Shown here piece by piece: positions 1-11,216 of a DNA stretch of 37,420 nucleotides; positions within the stretch are counted from its first letter, which is position 1, and every line of letters starts with the position of its first letter. A model generated the notes under the pieces. It saw nothing but the letters and a program-made list of their open reading frames with translations, made no database searches and was not told where the DNA came from. A program made the translations under genes and the position numbers. The stretch spans positions 1 to 37,420 of the forward strand of contig JAGTJM010000126.1 in assembly GCA_020747015.1 (NCBI GenBank), given 5' to 3'. This DNA comes from Pyrenochaeta sp. MPI-SDFR-AT-0127 (taxonomy: Eukaryota; Ascomycota; Dothideomycetes; Pleosporales; Cucurbitariaceae).

Positions 1-3000
1 ATACAACTTGGAACACGAGGGCGATGCCTGGCAGCAAGTTCAAAGCCAAGAAATCGCCGAGGAGAAGGAGCGCAAGAAGGACATGCAACGCAAGCGGAGG
101 CGAGAAAAGACAATACAGAACGAGGAGGCAAAGCGAGCGGAAGCCCTGGCAAAGGCCGGCCAGGCCGACAACGAGGAAGAGAAGGAGCGACACCTCCTGG
201 CTGCTCAGAAAGCTGAACGTAAAGCTAAGACAACGACCCAGCTTCTGCAAGGTGGTGCCCCAAGCAAGGACATTCGGGAAGTGACTCCACATGGGCCGAA
301 CCTTGAAGGCGGCACTATGAGTTCTTTCCAGGCATCTGACGACCTTGGCACTGGCGGAAAGCGCAAAGGCAATCGTGGCACCGGACGCCTCAAGAAGAGC
401 AAAGAACAAAAGCAAGCAGAGAAGGATGCTGCTGCTGCAGGTCAGGCCGCCATCGATCGCGGTGATGACCTCCCTCTTATTGCCCCTCGGGAAGAGGCGC
501 GCCTCGACTCATTGAGAGGCCGGAGCCACACCGAGGATCTTGGCCCAGTCGTGCTCACATCTTACGACTCCTCCGTATACCGTAATCTCTACCAGCAGAT
601 CGTGAAAGACCTTGCTCGAAAGGATGTACCCAAGGTTGTCCGCATCAAAGAGAACTCGCTCTCTACGAAACAATCAAATCTCCGCAAGACAGCCCAACTC
701 GCTGCCAAAGAGGCTCGCCGATGGCAGATGCGTACCAACAAGAATCAGAAAGATACACAAGCTAGGGCAAAGCGAGGAATGCGTGAAATGCTTGCATTCT
801 GGAAGAGGAACGAGCGTGATGAGCGCGAGTCACGCAAGAATGCCGAACGTCAAGAATTGGAGAGCGCGAAGAAAGCAGAAGCTGACCGGGAAGCCAACCG
901 ACAGAAACGCAAGTTGAACTTTCTCATCTCGCAGACCGAGCTCTATTCCCATTTCATTGGCAAAAAGGCCAGGACATCCGAGATCGAGCGATCCACAGAC
1001 GATGCCGAGGCTGCTGCAGCCGCAGGTGAACCAGCAGAATCACACAAGCCCGGAATCGATGTCGACAATCTCCCTACGGAGGCAGGTGGAAAGGTTACCA
1101 ACTTCGAAGATCTTGACTTTGACAATGAGGATGAAAGCGCTCTCAATGCCGCTGCCATGGCCAATGCTCAACATGCCATTCAGGAGGCGCAAGATCGAGC
1201 TCGTGCTTTCAACAAACCTAGCGGTGACGAAGATGATGGCGAGCTCAATTTCCAAAATCCTTCTGGCCTACAAAACAAGGAAGACTGGATACCGCAACCC
1301 GGCATGCTCAACTGCACTCTCAAGGAATACCAACTCAAGGGCCTCAATTGGCTTGTCAATTTATACGAGCAAGGTATCAACGGTATCCTTGCTGACGAGA
1401 TGGGTCTTGGAAAGACGGTCCAGTCAATTTCAGTAATGGCATATCTTGCGGAGAGGTATAACATTTGGGGTCCCTTCCTCGTCATCGCCCCGGCGTCAAC
1501 ACTGCACAACTGGCAACAAGAAATCTCAAAGTTCGTTCCAGACCTCAACGTGATCCCATACTGGGGCACCGCCAAAGACCGAAAGATTTTGCGCAAGCTG
1601 TGGGATCGGAAGCATGTTACATATACTAGGGACTCACCGTTCCATGTAGTGGTTTCCTCGTACCAACTGGTCGTTCAGGACGCACAGTATTTCCAGAAGA
1701 TGCGCTGGCAGTACATGATCCTCGATGAAGCTCAAGCCATCAAGTCATCCCAGAGCTCCAGGTGGAAGAGCTTGTTGAATTTCCATTCGCGCAACCGACT
1801 GCTGCTGACCGGTACACCCATTCAGAACAACATGCAGGAACTATGGGCTCTTCTCCATTTCATCATGCCGAGCTTGTTCGATTCACACGACGAGTTTAGC
1901 GAATGGTTTTCCAAGGACATTGAGAGTCACGCACAGAGTAACACCAAGCTTAATGAGGACCAGTTGCGGCGATTACATATGATCCTGAAGCCCTTCATGT
2001 TGCGACGTGTCAAGAAGCATGTTCAGAAAGAGCTGGGAGACAAGATTGAGCTGGACGTTTACTGCGATCTAACGTATCGCCAACGTGCCTACTACGCCAA
2101 CTTGCGTAACAAGATCAGCATTATGGACTTGATTGAAAAGGCTGTTGGAGATGATCAAGACAGTGCGACACTCATGAATCTCGTCATGCAGTTCAGAAAG
2201 GTTTGTAACCATCCTGATCTGTTTGAGCGAGCCGATACCTGGTCTCCATTTTCCTTTGCCTCCTTTGCCGAGACCGCATCGTTCCTTCGCGAAGGTCAAA
2301 ACGTACGTGTTGGATATTCCACCCGGAACTGGATCGAATACTCGTTACCACGACTTGTTTGCCGCAATGGCGGGCGACTTGATATTGCTGGCCCGGAGAA
2401 CCCCAAGGCAGGGTTCAAGGGCCACTATTTGGACAACCTGATGAATGTCTGGAGCCCAGATAACGTTGCACTCTCCGCTCGCGAAGCTGGCGCGTTTTCT
2501 TGGCTTCGCTTCTCTGACTTGTCCGCGAGCGAGGCCTCAAAGATTGCGAAGAGCGACTTTTTCCACCGATCCCTTGCTGCTGGCGACAAGCCCAACAACA
2601 CTGGTCGATTCAATATCATATATGATGAGAACGGCGAGTGGGAGCCCAAGAAGTCAATGTTCAACATCGTCGATCGACTAGATCGAGCTCCTTTGGCAGA
2701 CATTACTACGGAAGGATACATGCACAACCTTATGAACGTGTCACGGTCTGCATTCGAAAGGACGGGCTTAAATGTGATCGAGCCGTGTGCCAAGCCAAGA
2801 GCTTCTGCACCTCCCGTCGAGTTGTACTGCGCAAGCCAAGGCGCCATTGCAGAGAAACAGAGGGACTTTTTCAACACTCCTATCCGAAATGCCTTGTTTG
2901 GCGTTTCGGACAAGACTGAGCAAATCCTGTTGGACTCCAAGGTGGAAAGCACGGCGGTGACCGTCCGCAACAAGCTGCCTCCACCGACGAACGAGAGAAC

Positions 3001-3924
3001 GCGCTACACGCACATCGAGGCTCCGTCCATGTCACGCTTCGTTACGGACTCTGGGAAGCTTGCGCGTTTGGATGCTTTGCTTAAGGAGCTCAAGGCGAAC
3101 GATCATCGTGTCCTGCTCTACTTCCAGATGACGAGGATGATCGATCTCATGGAGGAGTATCTGACATACCGAAACTACAAATACTGTCGTCTCGATGGAT
3201 CTACGAAGCTCGAAGACCGTCGCGATACGGTTGCCGACTTCCAGTCTGACCCGTCTATCTTCGTCTTCCTGCTGTCCACGCGTGCTGGTGGTCTTGGTAT
3301 CAACTTGACATCCGCAGACACAGTCATATTCTACGACTCGGATTGGAATCCGACCATTGACTCGCAAGCCATGGATCGTGCTCATCGGCTGGGCCAGACT
3401 CGACAGGTCACTGTCTACCGTCTCATCACCCGAGGCACGATCGAAGAGCGTATTCGCAAGCGTGCTCTCCAGAAGGAAGAGGTGCAGCGTGTTGTCATTT
3501 CCGGTGGCGGCGGTGCTGGAGTCGACTTCAACACTCGGTCGAGGGAGAACCGTACTAAGGATATGGCCATGTGGCTCGTGGATGACGATCAAGCAGCCGA
3601 GATTGAAAAGAAGGAGGCCGAGCTGGCGGAGCAAGAGAGGAATGCTCCGCCAGGCAAGAAGCGCAACAAAAAGAAGCGGATCGAAGCCAATCTGGACGAC
3701 ATGTACCATGAAGGTGAGTTGGATCTCGTGGTTGAGTCTCTGTGACATGTAAGACTAACACAAGGCTAGGCGAAGGACATTTCGACGAGAGCGCAAAGGC
3801 CAGCGGCGCTGCCACTCCCATACCTCCAACAGAAGCAGCTCCTGGGGGCAAGAAGAAGAAGGGACTCAGCAAGAAGGCCAAGACAGCCAAACAGCGTCTT
3901 GCCGTGGCTGATGGCGAGGTTTAA
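1..3924 (+). CDS. INO80: INO80 chromatin-remodelling ATPase, 5'-truncated by window edge
   Basis: Catalytic ATPase of the nuclear INO80 complex, which slides nucleosomes and edits H2A.Z. Exons 2-3713 and 3770-3924 are joined over a 56-bp intron (GTGAGT...CTAG); the frame is open at the left edge, giving 1288 residues without the N-terminus. In order, numbering from codon 8: a charged N-terminal coiled region; a DBINO domain (about 215-320) full of K/R/E; a SNF2 ATPase lobe from about 438 with Walker A DEMGLGKT (about 464-471) and a DEAQ box (about 573); the motif RKVCNHPDLF (about 731); a roughly 270-residue insertion typical of INO80; then the second lobe from about 1030 with STRAGGLGINL and the arginine-finger motif AHRLGQ (about 1124). 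The second exon encodes a lysine-rich tail. DBINO plus the long insertion separates it from SWR1, ISWI and SNF2. If the intron is retained, translation stops at 3745. Confidence 0.96.
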
Positions 3925-5146
3925 TGTTGTAACACTACCAACTTTTTTTCTTGCATTTCTACATCTCATGCGGGTAGCGTTATAGCGCACCGACAGCTTC
4001 AATTTGTTCTCTTTCGTGCCTTTGTAGGGTGTGGGTCATTGCATATGTACACTATCGTTGTGTTTGTCACCGGGATTGGCGCCTATCGTTCGCTCAGGGA
4101 TACATAGGGCCGCGACTTTGAGGGTCTCTGTATTATCTGCATAGATATCGGGAGTCCAAAATCTTAAGAGTATGTTTTTTTTGACTAGGCCACAAACACA
4201 AACACGTATTTGGAAACAGAGCAACCGTGAAACTCAAGCTGTCGAGTGCATTGCACATGAAGCCAACAGGATAGTCCATGTCCAACGTCTTTGCGACGGC
4301 CCAAGCCGCTTCAACGAGCGCCGAGTAAAACCCCAGATGGAACAAAGGACAAAGCCAGCTGAGGGGGGAAACGAGAAAGATGATCGTGGTTCGGAAGGAC
4401 TATGTGAGTTGGGGACGGTTACAAATGCTGATTGCGCCTCCTTTGGGGAATCCTTCCGGCTCAGAATAGGATGGGAGGGGCGACACCGAGTACGGGTGAT
4501 GCCGGCTAGCACTGAAAGAGTCCCGCCCAACAAAGTACGGCATGCTTGCAGCGGTCCATTCATGGGTTGCTTTCTCTGGTGCCAGTAGCGATTCCAGTGG
4601 GCGCGCTCTTTGAGTTTGTGCATGACATGGCATTAAGCCAATCTGTTTTGGCCAAACATGTATCATCCAAAAACGAGTACGGTAGTAGCGCGGGACGACT
4701 CTAAAATTACCACTCCCGCCGCGTCGGGGGGCAGCGCTGACACGGTGGCGCTAAGGATGCGGCGATTGGCGGCCCCTCCAGGAGTGGGCAGGGTGGGTGA
4801 TTTGGGTGATTTGGGCTGACGGAACTGGCTGGCATGCCCCCTTCTCAACCCTTCTTGGCGGCCAAAAGACTAGATTCCTAGTGCCACCGTCGTGTTCCCT
4901 TTTGTCGCAGTCTGACCAAATTTCTCCTGTGATACCCTCCTCGTCCTGTCCACTCGCCGCCTGCTCACCCTCGCTGCCTCGCAGCCTCTCCACGCTGTGA
5001 AACCACGTCGACTGGCCCGCGCCGACCGCTCCTTTGCCCACCTGTCGCTTTCCTCCTGGCATGGTCGCATAGCCCCAACAAACACAAGCATCATCACCAC
5101 CCCCCATATTGTCGCTCGCTACATTCATCCACGATAATCGCACACC
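3925..5146. other. intergenic: INO80 3' region and transporter promoter
   Basis: No convincing gene on either strand. Open frames here are short and overlap in several frames without domain features. The last 250 bases before the transporter are rich in C/T on the plus strand (about 4900-5100), as is common in fungal promoters and 5' leaders. Confidence 0.5.
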
Positions 5147-6299
5147 ATGGGTACGTCAGCCCCGATCTTCCCAGGCCCAGACACATCCAGACTGCAGACT
5201 GACCGCCATGACAGTAGAGAAACGCCCCTCGACCGACGGCCTTGTCGATAACATCGATCCCCGAGGGTCCAACGAGCTGGAATTGGAGGAGCTGCCCACA
5301 TTCGAGAAGCCCGCGACCGAACCCGCGCCATTACCGCTCAAAGAGAAGCTGATAACATGTTTCTGGATCGCGCTCAACACGCTCTCGACACTGGGATTGA
5401 TTTTCCTCAGTAAACGGTACGCCTGAAATGTCGCATGGGGACATGCATTGGGGGGATCTTTGCTGACAAGCCCAAACAGAGTGTTCAGCGACAAGCAGCT
5501 CAAAGCCTGCCAACTCATGGTGGTAATGTGGCACTTCACCGCAACAGGCCTCGTCCTCTTCATCTCGACTCTCGGCCCTTTCCGCGCCTTCAAAGCCGTG
5601 CGCCTCAATGTCTGGCATATGCTGCCCGTCTGCGGTTTCTTCGCCGGCTACGTCGTCCTCGGCAACCTCAGCTTGACCTTCAACTCCATCGGCTTCTACC
5701 AGCTCTCCAAAGTCATGACGACCCCCACCGTCGTGCTCATCAACTTTGTCCTGTTCAGGAAGATGGTTACAAGATACATGCTTGCGGCCATCTTGGCGAC
5801 ATGCATTGGCGTCAGCTTGACCATGAACGCAGAAGCCAAAACACAGCTCTTTGGCGTCATCATCGCAACACTGGCCTTCTGCTCCACCGCCCTCTACCAG
5901 ATCTGGATCGGCAAGAAGATTGAAGACTTCGCCGTCTCCCCGCCTCAGCTCCTCCTCAACCAAGCGCCCATCTCCGTCTGCCTGCTCCTCCCCTTCGTCC
6001 CCTTCTTCGACACCATCCCAGACCTCTCCCAGGTCCCCACCAACATCCTCTGGAGCGTATGCGCGTCTGGTATCATGGCGTCCATGTACAATCTCTCGCA
6101 GTTTCTGATCATCGGCCGAACGTCTGCGCTGACGTTCAACATTGTCAGCCATCTGAAGACGATTCTCATCTTGTCAATAGGCTGGTACAGCGAGGGCAAG
6201 ATTTTGAGCCTGAGGGAATGGTGTGGTGTCCTGCTTGCTCTGGGCGGCGGATGGGTGTACTCGCATCTTGCGCTCAAGCTGAAGAAGCAGGCCAAATAA
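5147..6299 (+). CDS. SLC35E3-like sugar-phosphate/nucleotide-sugar transporter (TPT/DMT family)
   Basis: Polytopic membrane transporter of the triose-phosphate translocator family, expected in the Golgi or another endomembrane; the substrate cannot be read from sequence. Exons 5147-5150, 5215-5416 and 5480-6299 give 341 residues, close to the usual family length. A hydrophilic N-tail of about 55 residues precedes roughly ten hydrophobic segments. The stretch NSIGFYQLSKVMTTPTVV, the later LYQIWIGKK and the LLLNQAPIS segment match the pattern I know from animal SLC35E3. The first coding exon is only ATG plus one base, with a 64-bp intron (GTACGT...CTGAC...ACAG). An in-frame ATG at 5208 inside that intron would give nearly the same N-terminus, so the start is uncertain by one residue only. 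The second intron (63 bp) splits an Arg codon. A long antisense open frame (5331-6152) is a shadow. Confidence 0.9.
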
Positions 6300-7974
6300 A
6301 AGAAAGACGACGTTCGCAAATCGGGTAGTTACAGGCGCAAGACACTTGTTGTACAAACGAGCATGAGCATCGTACGGGGTTTTTCCTGGGCATTTCCTTG
6401 CTGTTGGGGGTTGGGGCCTTTTACTGGGACATGGATTGTCTGAATACGCCGAATGCACAACACACATCACAGCGAGTTTAGCGACATGGGCACAACTTTC
6501 TCCAAATCACTATTTTTTTTCACGCCAATATTACATCTGACGATGATAGATTTACCATGGTTTGAGGATGCAAACAGCCGCCACTCCTGTTCGGCTTTTC
6601 AGGGTCATTGGCAAAGGAGTTATTTTTCCACTGTGAAGCGACAACAAAGGGAAGCGCTTTTTGTTCATTATTATCGACGTATGTGCGCACGCTTGTCATT
6701 TTTCTTATACTTTTATTACCCCCCAGTCTTCCCTTTGCTGGGTAATGCTTTGTCCCGGGCGTTTACATACTTGAACCAAATGAATCCATGTCTGAAACTT
6801 CAATTATCTCGCAAGCCTTACCTCCAACGAACCAGGCCCCCGCCCCCCTTTTCTTTTTGTTTGAGATTTTAGCATTACGCCGCGGAATGGACATCGGGCC
6901 TTGTTCATCTCAGAAGAAAAAGATAACGCCGAGCTTACGTATCACTATACAAAGTAGCTCCGTCACTTCCTACGTATCTATTGCGACTTATTCGCAGTTA
7001 AACCGCAAGCTGATGCAACGTGGACAAACTATTCAGACTGTTGACAATGTCGCTCACTGCGCAAATCCACACCATACCCCAAGTAGAGAAAACCAAGCAT
7101 GACGAAAATCATCTGAAAAGCGAACCTCCAAATCCGCCTCGGCCTTCCGACCTGAGTATGATGACTACGCTTTGTGCTTTGTGCGCGCTGTATGCACTGC
7201 CTCCCACCAGACGCTTCCATGCAGTCTTCTCCCGCCCTTCCTAAAACAGGAATGCACATGCCGATTAGGGCCCATTTTTGCACGTGATGTCCTGCGCTCG
7301 CTGTGGCGGAGCAACAATTACCAGTCAACCCACTCTTACCAGCGCGCGCTGTGCAATTCAATTCAGCCCTGCCGTCGCTCAGCCTTCGCCCTGTCATCAT
7401 GCACGTTTAGCATGATCGTCGGGATCTCGCATTCTGCGCTCTTGACCGGATGGTCATTGAGGGCTTGCGCGTGATTGCACCAGCGCGGTATCGCAGAGGC
7501 GGGCTCTCTTTGGCGCGCCCGTGCGTTGAGGCTGTTTTGTGGTAAGCTTACTGCATTGGGAAATGGTAGAGCGTGGTTCCCCCCAGCTGGTGGGCTAGTG
7601 ACGTTGATTGTGGAAGGCCTGATCATCGGTATGTGAGTGCTGTATTAGCGTGAGGCAGAGTCAAAGGCGGAGTCTGAGGAGCTGTTTGTTTGGCAAGTGT
7701 TGATTGTGTGTGTATTCAAGAGTATATATATCAGACTGGGGTTTCCACTTTCTTATAGTTGAAACTATCACACTACAACGATTTACTTGCAAACACACAC
7801 ATATATACACACATACACTTTACGCCACAATATCGATATCTCATCAACAGCGTCTACATTTTTCCGGGTCAAACATCATCTCTCATCTCGAAGACATACA
7901 AACCCACACACAAAACCTCACCTCGACCTCAAGGTCCTACACCCGATTCTACAAACAACACCCAAAACTCCATC
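6300..7974. other. long intergenic region with leader of the MGCGSS gene
   Basis: About 1.7 kb with no gene that I can support. It holds T-rich and C-rich tracts, and near the right end a TATA-like run and CA/TA dinucleotide repeats that probably lie in the promoter and 5' leader of the next gene. Short open frames here are not supported by domain features. Confidence 0.5.
7723..7730 (+). promoter_or_regulatory. TATA-like box upstream of the MGCGSS gene
   Basis: An alternating TATATATA run about 245 bases before the ATG at 7975. If used, it implies a 5' leader of about 200 bases, C/A-rich and with CA repeats (about 7793-7817). Position and sequence only; not tested. Confidence 0.35.
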
Positions 7975-8205
7975 ATGGGCTGCGGATCCTCAAAGCAAGC
8001 AGACGCATACCCCCCGCCCATGCGGCAGGTTCGACGCGGCCGCCACTACCACAGCGGCCATTACAACGGCTACGCCGCCGGTGCGAGTAGTGGAGGGGGA
8101 TGGTTTGGCGGTGATGGTGGCGGCGGCGGCGGATGGGGAGGAGGTGGAGGAGATGGCGGAGGTGGAGGTGGTGGAGGCGGTGGCGGTGGAGGAGGTGGAT
8201 GTTAG
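7975..8205 (+). CDS. small glycine-rich protein with N-myristoylation/palmitoylation signal
   Basis: 76-residue protein not recognised as a named family. It begins MGCGSSK: Gly2 followed by Cys3 and Ser5-Ser6 fits the N-myristoyltransferase consensus with an adjacent palmitoylation site, so anchoring to the inner face of the plasma membrane or an endomembrane is expected (inference). Residues about 8-33 are rich in Tyr, His, Pro and Arg. From about 34 onward it is almost only Gly with a few Trp, Phe and Asp, and it ends with a terminal Cys. The same frame stays open upstream to an ATG at 7759, but I chose 7975 because the MGCGSS start would be pointless internally and the upstream stretch is CA-repeat leader. 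The Gly tract is a GGT/GGA repeat, so its length may vary between strains. No intron is seen. Confidence 0.7.
   Translation: MGCGSSKQADAYPPPMRQVRRGRHYHSGHYNGYAAGASSGGGWFGGDGGGGGGWGGGGGDGGGGGGGGGGGGGGGC
8107..8202. repeat. GGN (GGT/GGA/GGC) low-complexity repeat within the glycine-rich gene
   Basis: A trinucleotide repeat of G-G-N codons encodes the poly-glycine tail. It is purine-rich on the plus strand and prone to replication slippage and assembly error. Confidence 0.85.
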
Positions 8206-8761
8206 ATAGGAAAAGGGCTTTTGACGCACAAGGGACAAGCATAAAGACATGGGCATGGGCGTTTTTTGTTTGTTTTGTTTAGGAATACCCTTTGGCTTTT
8301 TTTTTCTTGGGGGTAGCGCATTAATGAATGAATGAATGAATTACTTAACATGAGAATGTTTTCTGATGTTTGATTGTGGTGTGTGTCTGTGGATATTTTA
8401 CTTTGTGCGTTTGTTCTCTGACAGTTATTGATCTGGCAGGTTGTTTATTCTTTCATTTGCTAGAAAGTATAGATCGTACAAAGGAATTCCAACCAGCTTT
8501 CTCCTCTTTCAAATCCAAAAACTGCGAAGAAGAAGAAACTACGTATAGTGTGCTGAGCGCTGAAGCTTTTCAGAAGAATCGTCGAATAAATGGAATGCAT
8601 TCATGTCTCCCCTGCAATAACAAATCGTAAGCTTCGAAAACAAAAAAAAATTGCGTTCAGATTGCTGAACGCTAAATATGATCAATGGACATCGCAGACA
8701 AATTGTGAAGTCGACTTGGCTTTTCATAACAAGACGCAGCTGATGCGCAAGACATCTGATC
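8206..8761. other. convergent intergenic region
   Basis: 3' ends of a plus-strand and a minus-strand gene face each other here. It contains T-rich runs and a short tetranucleotide repeat near 8322. No gene seen. Confidence 0.5.
8322..8340. repeat. (AATG)n microsatellite
   Basis: Four tandem copies of the AATG unit directly visible in the 3' flank of the glycine-rich gene. Confidence 0.85.
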
Positions 8762-10630
8762 TCAAGTGAACCTGACTCTTTTCACCCGTATAATTGGGCG
8801 AGCAAAATTGTAGATGGTGGATATCTGGCTTCCGTCGTCGTTGGATGTGTCTGAGCATTCATTTTTGCGCTTCTTCATTGACGAGGCGAGAGATACCGAT
8901 GGCGAGGAATCTGAAGACTCGGCGGCGGAGGAGGCAAGCTTTGGCTTCTTGCGTGTAGTGGACTGGCTGCCTAGTATGCCATTAGAATCTTGGTCCAAAC
9001 TTACATCGTAGTTGCGCTTCTTCGACTGTGAGTCTGCATCGATCTTGTTGGCCTCTGTTGTCCTCGATGTGCCAGTGACTGAATCGCTTGTAACTGTCTC
9101 CGTGGCAGTATTCTCCGTACTAACCGCAGTTTTGGCCGGACCATAAGCGGTGACGTCGACGGTGTTGGATTGCCCAAATGCCACAAGCTCTTGAAGAAGC
9201 TCTTCGTCATATGGAGGAGTAGCTGGGGGAGTTGAGGTCCGTCGTTTGCTTGGCTTGACCTCACGCTTAGCTTCGGTACACCAACTAGCCTCATGCTTTT
9301 TGCTCACTTCACAAGGGGGTTGGCATTGAGAGGGTCGTTTCGGAGCCGACTCATTAGGTATCTTGCGAGCCTGCTCCTTGGACAGTCTGTCAGACGTCGT
9401 TACTTTCTGCGACGTATTATGACTTGTTGCGGGTTTTGAGGTTCGCACGGTCTTGTACTTGATAGTAGCAGACGATACCCCAGCTACTCTAATCTTCTCT
9501 CCGATCCTTGGTCGGCGTTCGCGTTGTGTATGTATGGTTGCTGCTGTTTTCCGCTTCTCGACCTTTATTCGCTGCTGGGGAGAACTGGCACTGCTCTTGA
9601 GCTCAGTAGAATGCCTCACCATCTTCTTGGGTTTTGCCACGACCGGATCCTCGTCTGAGTCTGAGTCTTCGATGTCGAGAGCTGCTTCCATGACGCGTTC
9701 GGGCTTTTGCGTTGCCTGTTGCATCACCTTCGCATCTGTCTTCCTCTTGCCCTCGCGAGCTTTCATCTTCAGTCGTGCAGCCTCCCGCTTCTCGACGATA
9801 TCCTTGTTCTTACCCCAGCTCATGTGTTGAATCATAGTCAAGATTTCGCGTTCAACTAGGTTAAATGGTGGCGGTCTGCGTGGTTCCTTGCCATCCCGCC
9901 TATCTCTTGTGGTGAGCCTGCCATTCTCCATATCAGTGAACTTTTGGATTATACGCTGAGCGAGCACCTTAGATCTGTTCTGAAGGTTGGGCGCGGGACA
10001 ACTTTTATGGTCTTCATGCTCTGGCGGGGAGCGGAAATAGTCCCTCATGCTCAGCCTCCAGGAACCTCTCTTATTATCCGGGTCGATGGGGTCCCAGTCT
10101 ACAAGTAGGTCCTGGTGCTCGCAAAAGGAGACTTGCGAAGAGTTATCCAAGCGACGAGTGCTCTTACAAGCGTAGAAAGAAGCATCGAAACCATGTGTCT
10201 TCGGGAGGGTGGGGGTTTCACGATGGGAATGGAGTACAGGTCTACCGGTCGAGTTCTTGAACGCACTGCCATCTTGAAGAGCTCTTCCAAGATTTTGTAA
10301 CGTATGCGGACTTGGTAGTGTTGGCTGTTGAATCTCTCGCCCAGGCATACGGACCTCTCCAGGCCGCCTATGTGCACGCTCATAGTTTTCCACCTTCTGT
10401 TGATGCTCTTTCTTCTTCTCTGGTGACACAAAGTTTCGACCTCCTTTCCTTGCTTGGCCTAGAAGATCAATGAAAATAGACGTTGTTGGGGCCGTAGGGG
10501 CAGGCGGCGTGTTTTCCTCCTCATCGGTCGAATTGACGAGGTCAGCCACAGTCTTCATACCTGTGAGGCGAAATGGTTTGCCCGTACCATTGTTCTTCTT
10601 GTTCAATGTGGCACGCATATCGGCGTTCAT
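8762..10630 (-). CDS. uncharacterised basic, largely disordered protein
   Basis: 622 residues in one exon from the ATG at 10630; not recognised as a named family. The protein is rich in K, R, S, T, P and E. The N-terminal part has the motif GGRNFVSPEKKKEHQQK (about 63-79). The most ordered-looking segment (about 160-300) contains SWRLSMRDYFRSP and an amphipathic stretch near FNLVEREILTMIQHMSWGKNK, followed by a K/R/E helix of about 30 residues. The second half is low-complexity with Ser-Asp acidic patches and several basic clusters that could serve as nuclear localisation signals. The extreme C-terminus RPIIRVKRVRF is distinctive. A nuclear or chromatin-associated role is a guess from composition only. 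The absence of introns is unlike most neighbours. Confidence 0.75.
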   Translation of the reverse strand: MNADMRATLNKKNNGTGKPFRLTGMKTVADLVNSTDEEENTPPAPTAPTTSIFIDLLGQARKGGRNFVSPEKKKEHQQKVENYERAHRRPGEVRMPGREIQQPTLPSPHTLQNLGRALQDGSAFKNSTGRPVLHSHRETPTLPKTHGFDASFYACKSTRRLDNSSQVSFCEHQDLLVDWDPIDPDNKRGSWRLSMRDYFRSPPEHEDHKSCPAPNLQNRSKVLAQRIIQKFTDMENGRLTTRDRRDGKEPRRPPPFNLVEREILTMIQHMSWGKNKDIVEKREAARLKMKAREGKRKTDAKVMQQATQKPERVMEAALDIEDSDSDEDPVVAKPKKMVRHSTELKSSASSPQQRIKVEKRKTAATIHTQRERRPRIGEKIRVAGVSSATIKYKTVRTSKPATSHNTSQKVTTSDRLSKEQARKIPNESAPKRPSQCQPPCEVSKKHEASWCTEAKREVKPSKRRTSTPPATPPYDEELLQELVAFGQSNTVDVTAYGPAKTAVSTENTATETVTSDSVTGTSRTTEANKIDADSQSKKRNYDVSLDQDSNGILGSQSTTRKKPKLASSAAESSDSSPSVSLASSMKKRKNECSDTSNDDGSQISTIYNFARPIIRVKRVRFT

Positions 10631-11216
10631 GATGTCGATATGCGATATATGAAGTGTTATCGATAGGCCTTAGTGGGTATACAGGAAGTGATGTAGAGTA
10701 TATGAAAAATTGAGTGGGTGAATCTCTTACGGTTGAGGGGTCTGTGGTAATCTGCTGATTGATCCGAAAGGCGTATATAAGGCCACATGCATGTAGTGGA
10801 GCATAGTGAAAGAATCCAACTCGCCGGCAACCATACATTGTATGCTGTGAAAGCCTCGAGGCAGTTCGTACTTTTGAAATGATTCGCTTAAACTTTGTGG
10901 TCGGGACGTGAAAAGATCATTGTAAAATCGTTCGCAGCTACTAGAACAAATAAACAAAGAGTAAGGAGGGTGAATAGGAGAGCACTCAAAGCAGTTCTTC
11001 ACAATGGGCCGGTGTTGAATGTTAACTAACATGTATCGAGCCTTGAAGTGCTCGAGTACTGTAAGCTTTGGAGGGCGTTTAGGAAAATTGAAAGGATATG
11101 GAAGTATACATGTTGTGCTCACTAATGAGTGCATGTGAAGAATGGTATGTTCGCCGTGTACACGGCCATATTTGATCATGTTCGCATATCTTCGTCTAAT
11201 CTGTCGAGCAAGGCGA
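10631..11216. other. intergenic: promoter of the disordered-protein gene, 3' flank of ARD
   Basis: Both flanking genes are on the minus strand. A 182-codon open frame on the minus strand (10727-11275) overlaps the last ARD exon in another frame and shows no domain, so I treat the region as noncoding. Confidence 0.5.

Noticed and set aside
3032..3748. 238-codon minus-strand open frame over INO80
   Set aside because: Antisense of the conserved helicase lobe; no domain.
5331..6152. 273-codon minus-strand open frame over the SLC35E3-like gene
   Set aside because: Antisense shadow of a strongly supported spliced transporter. Its composition (very rich in D, E, G, H) is what antisense of hydrophobic, C-ending codons gives, and no domain is visible.
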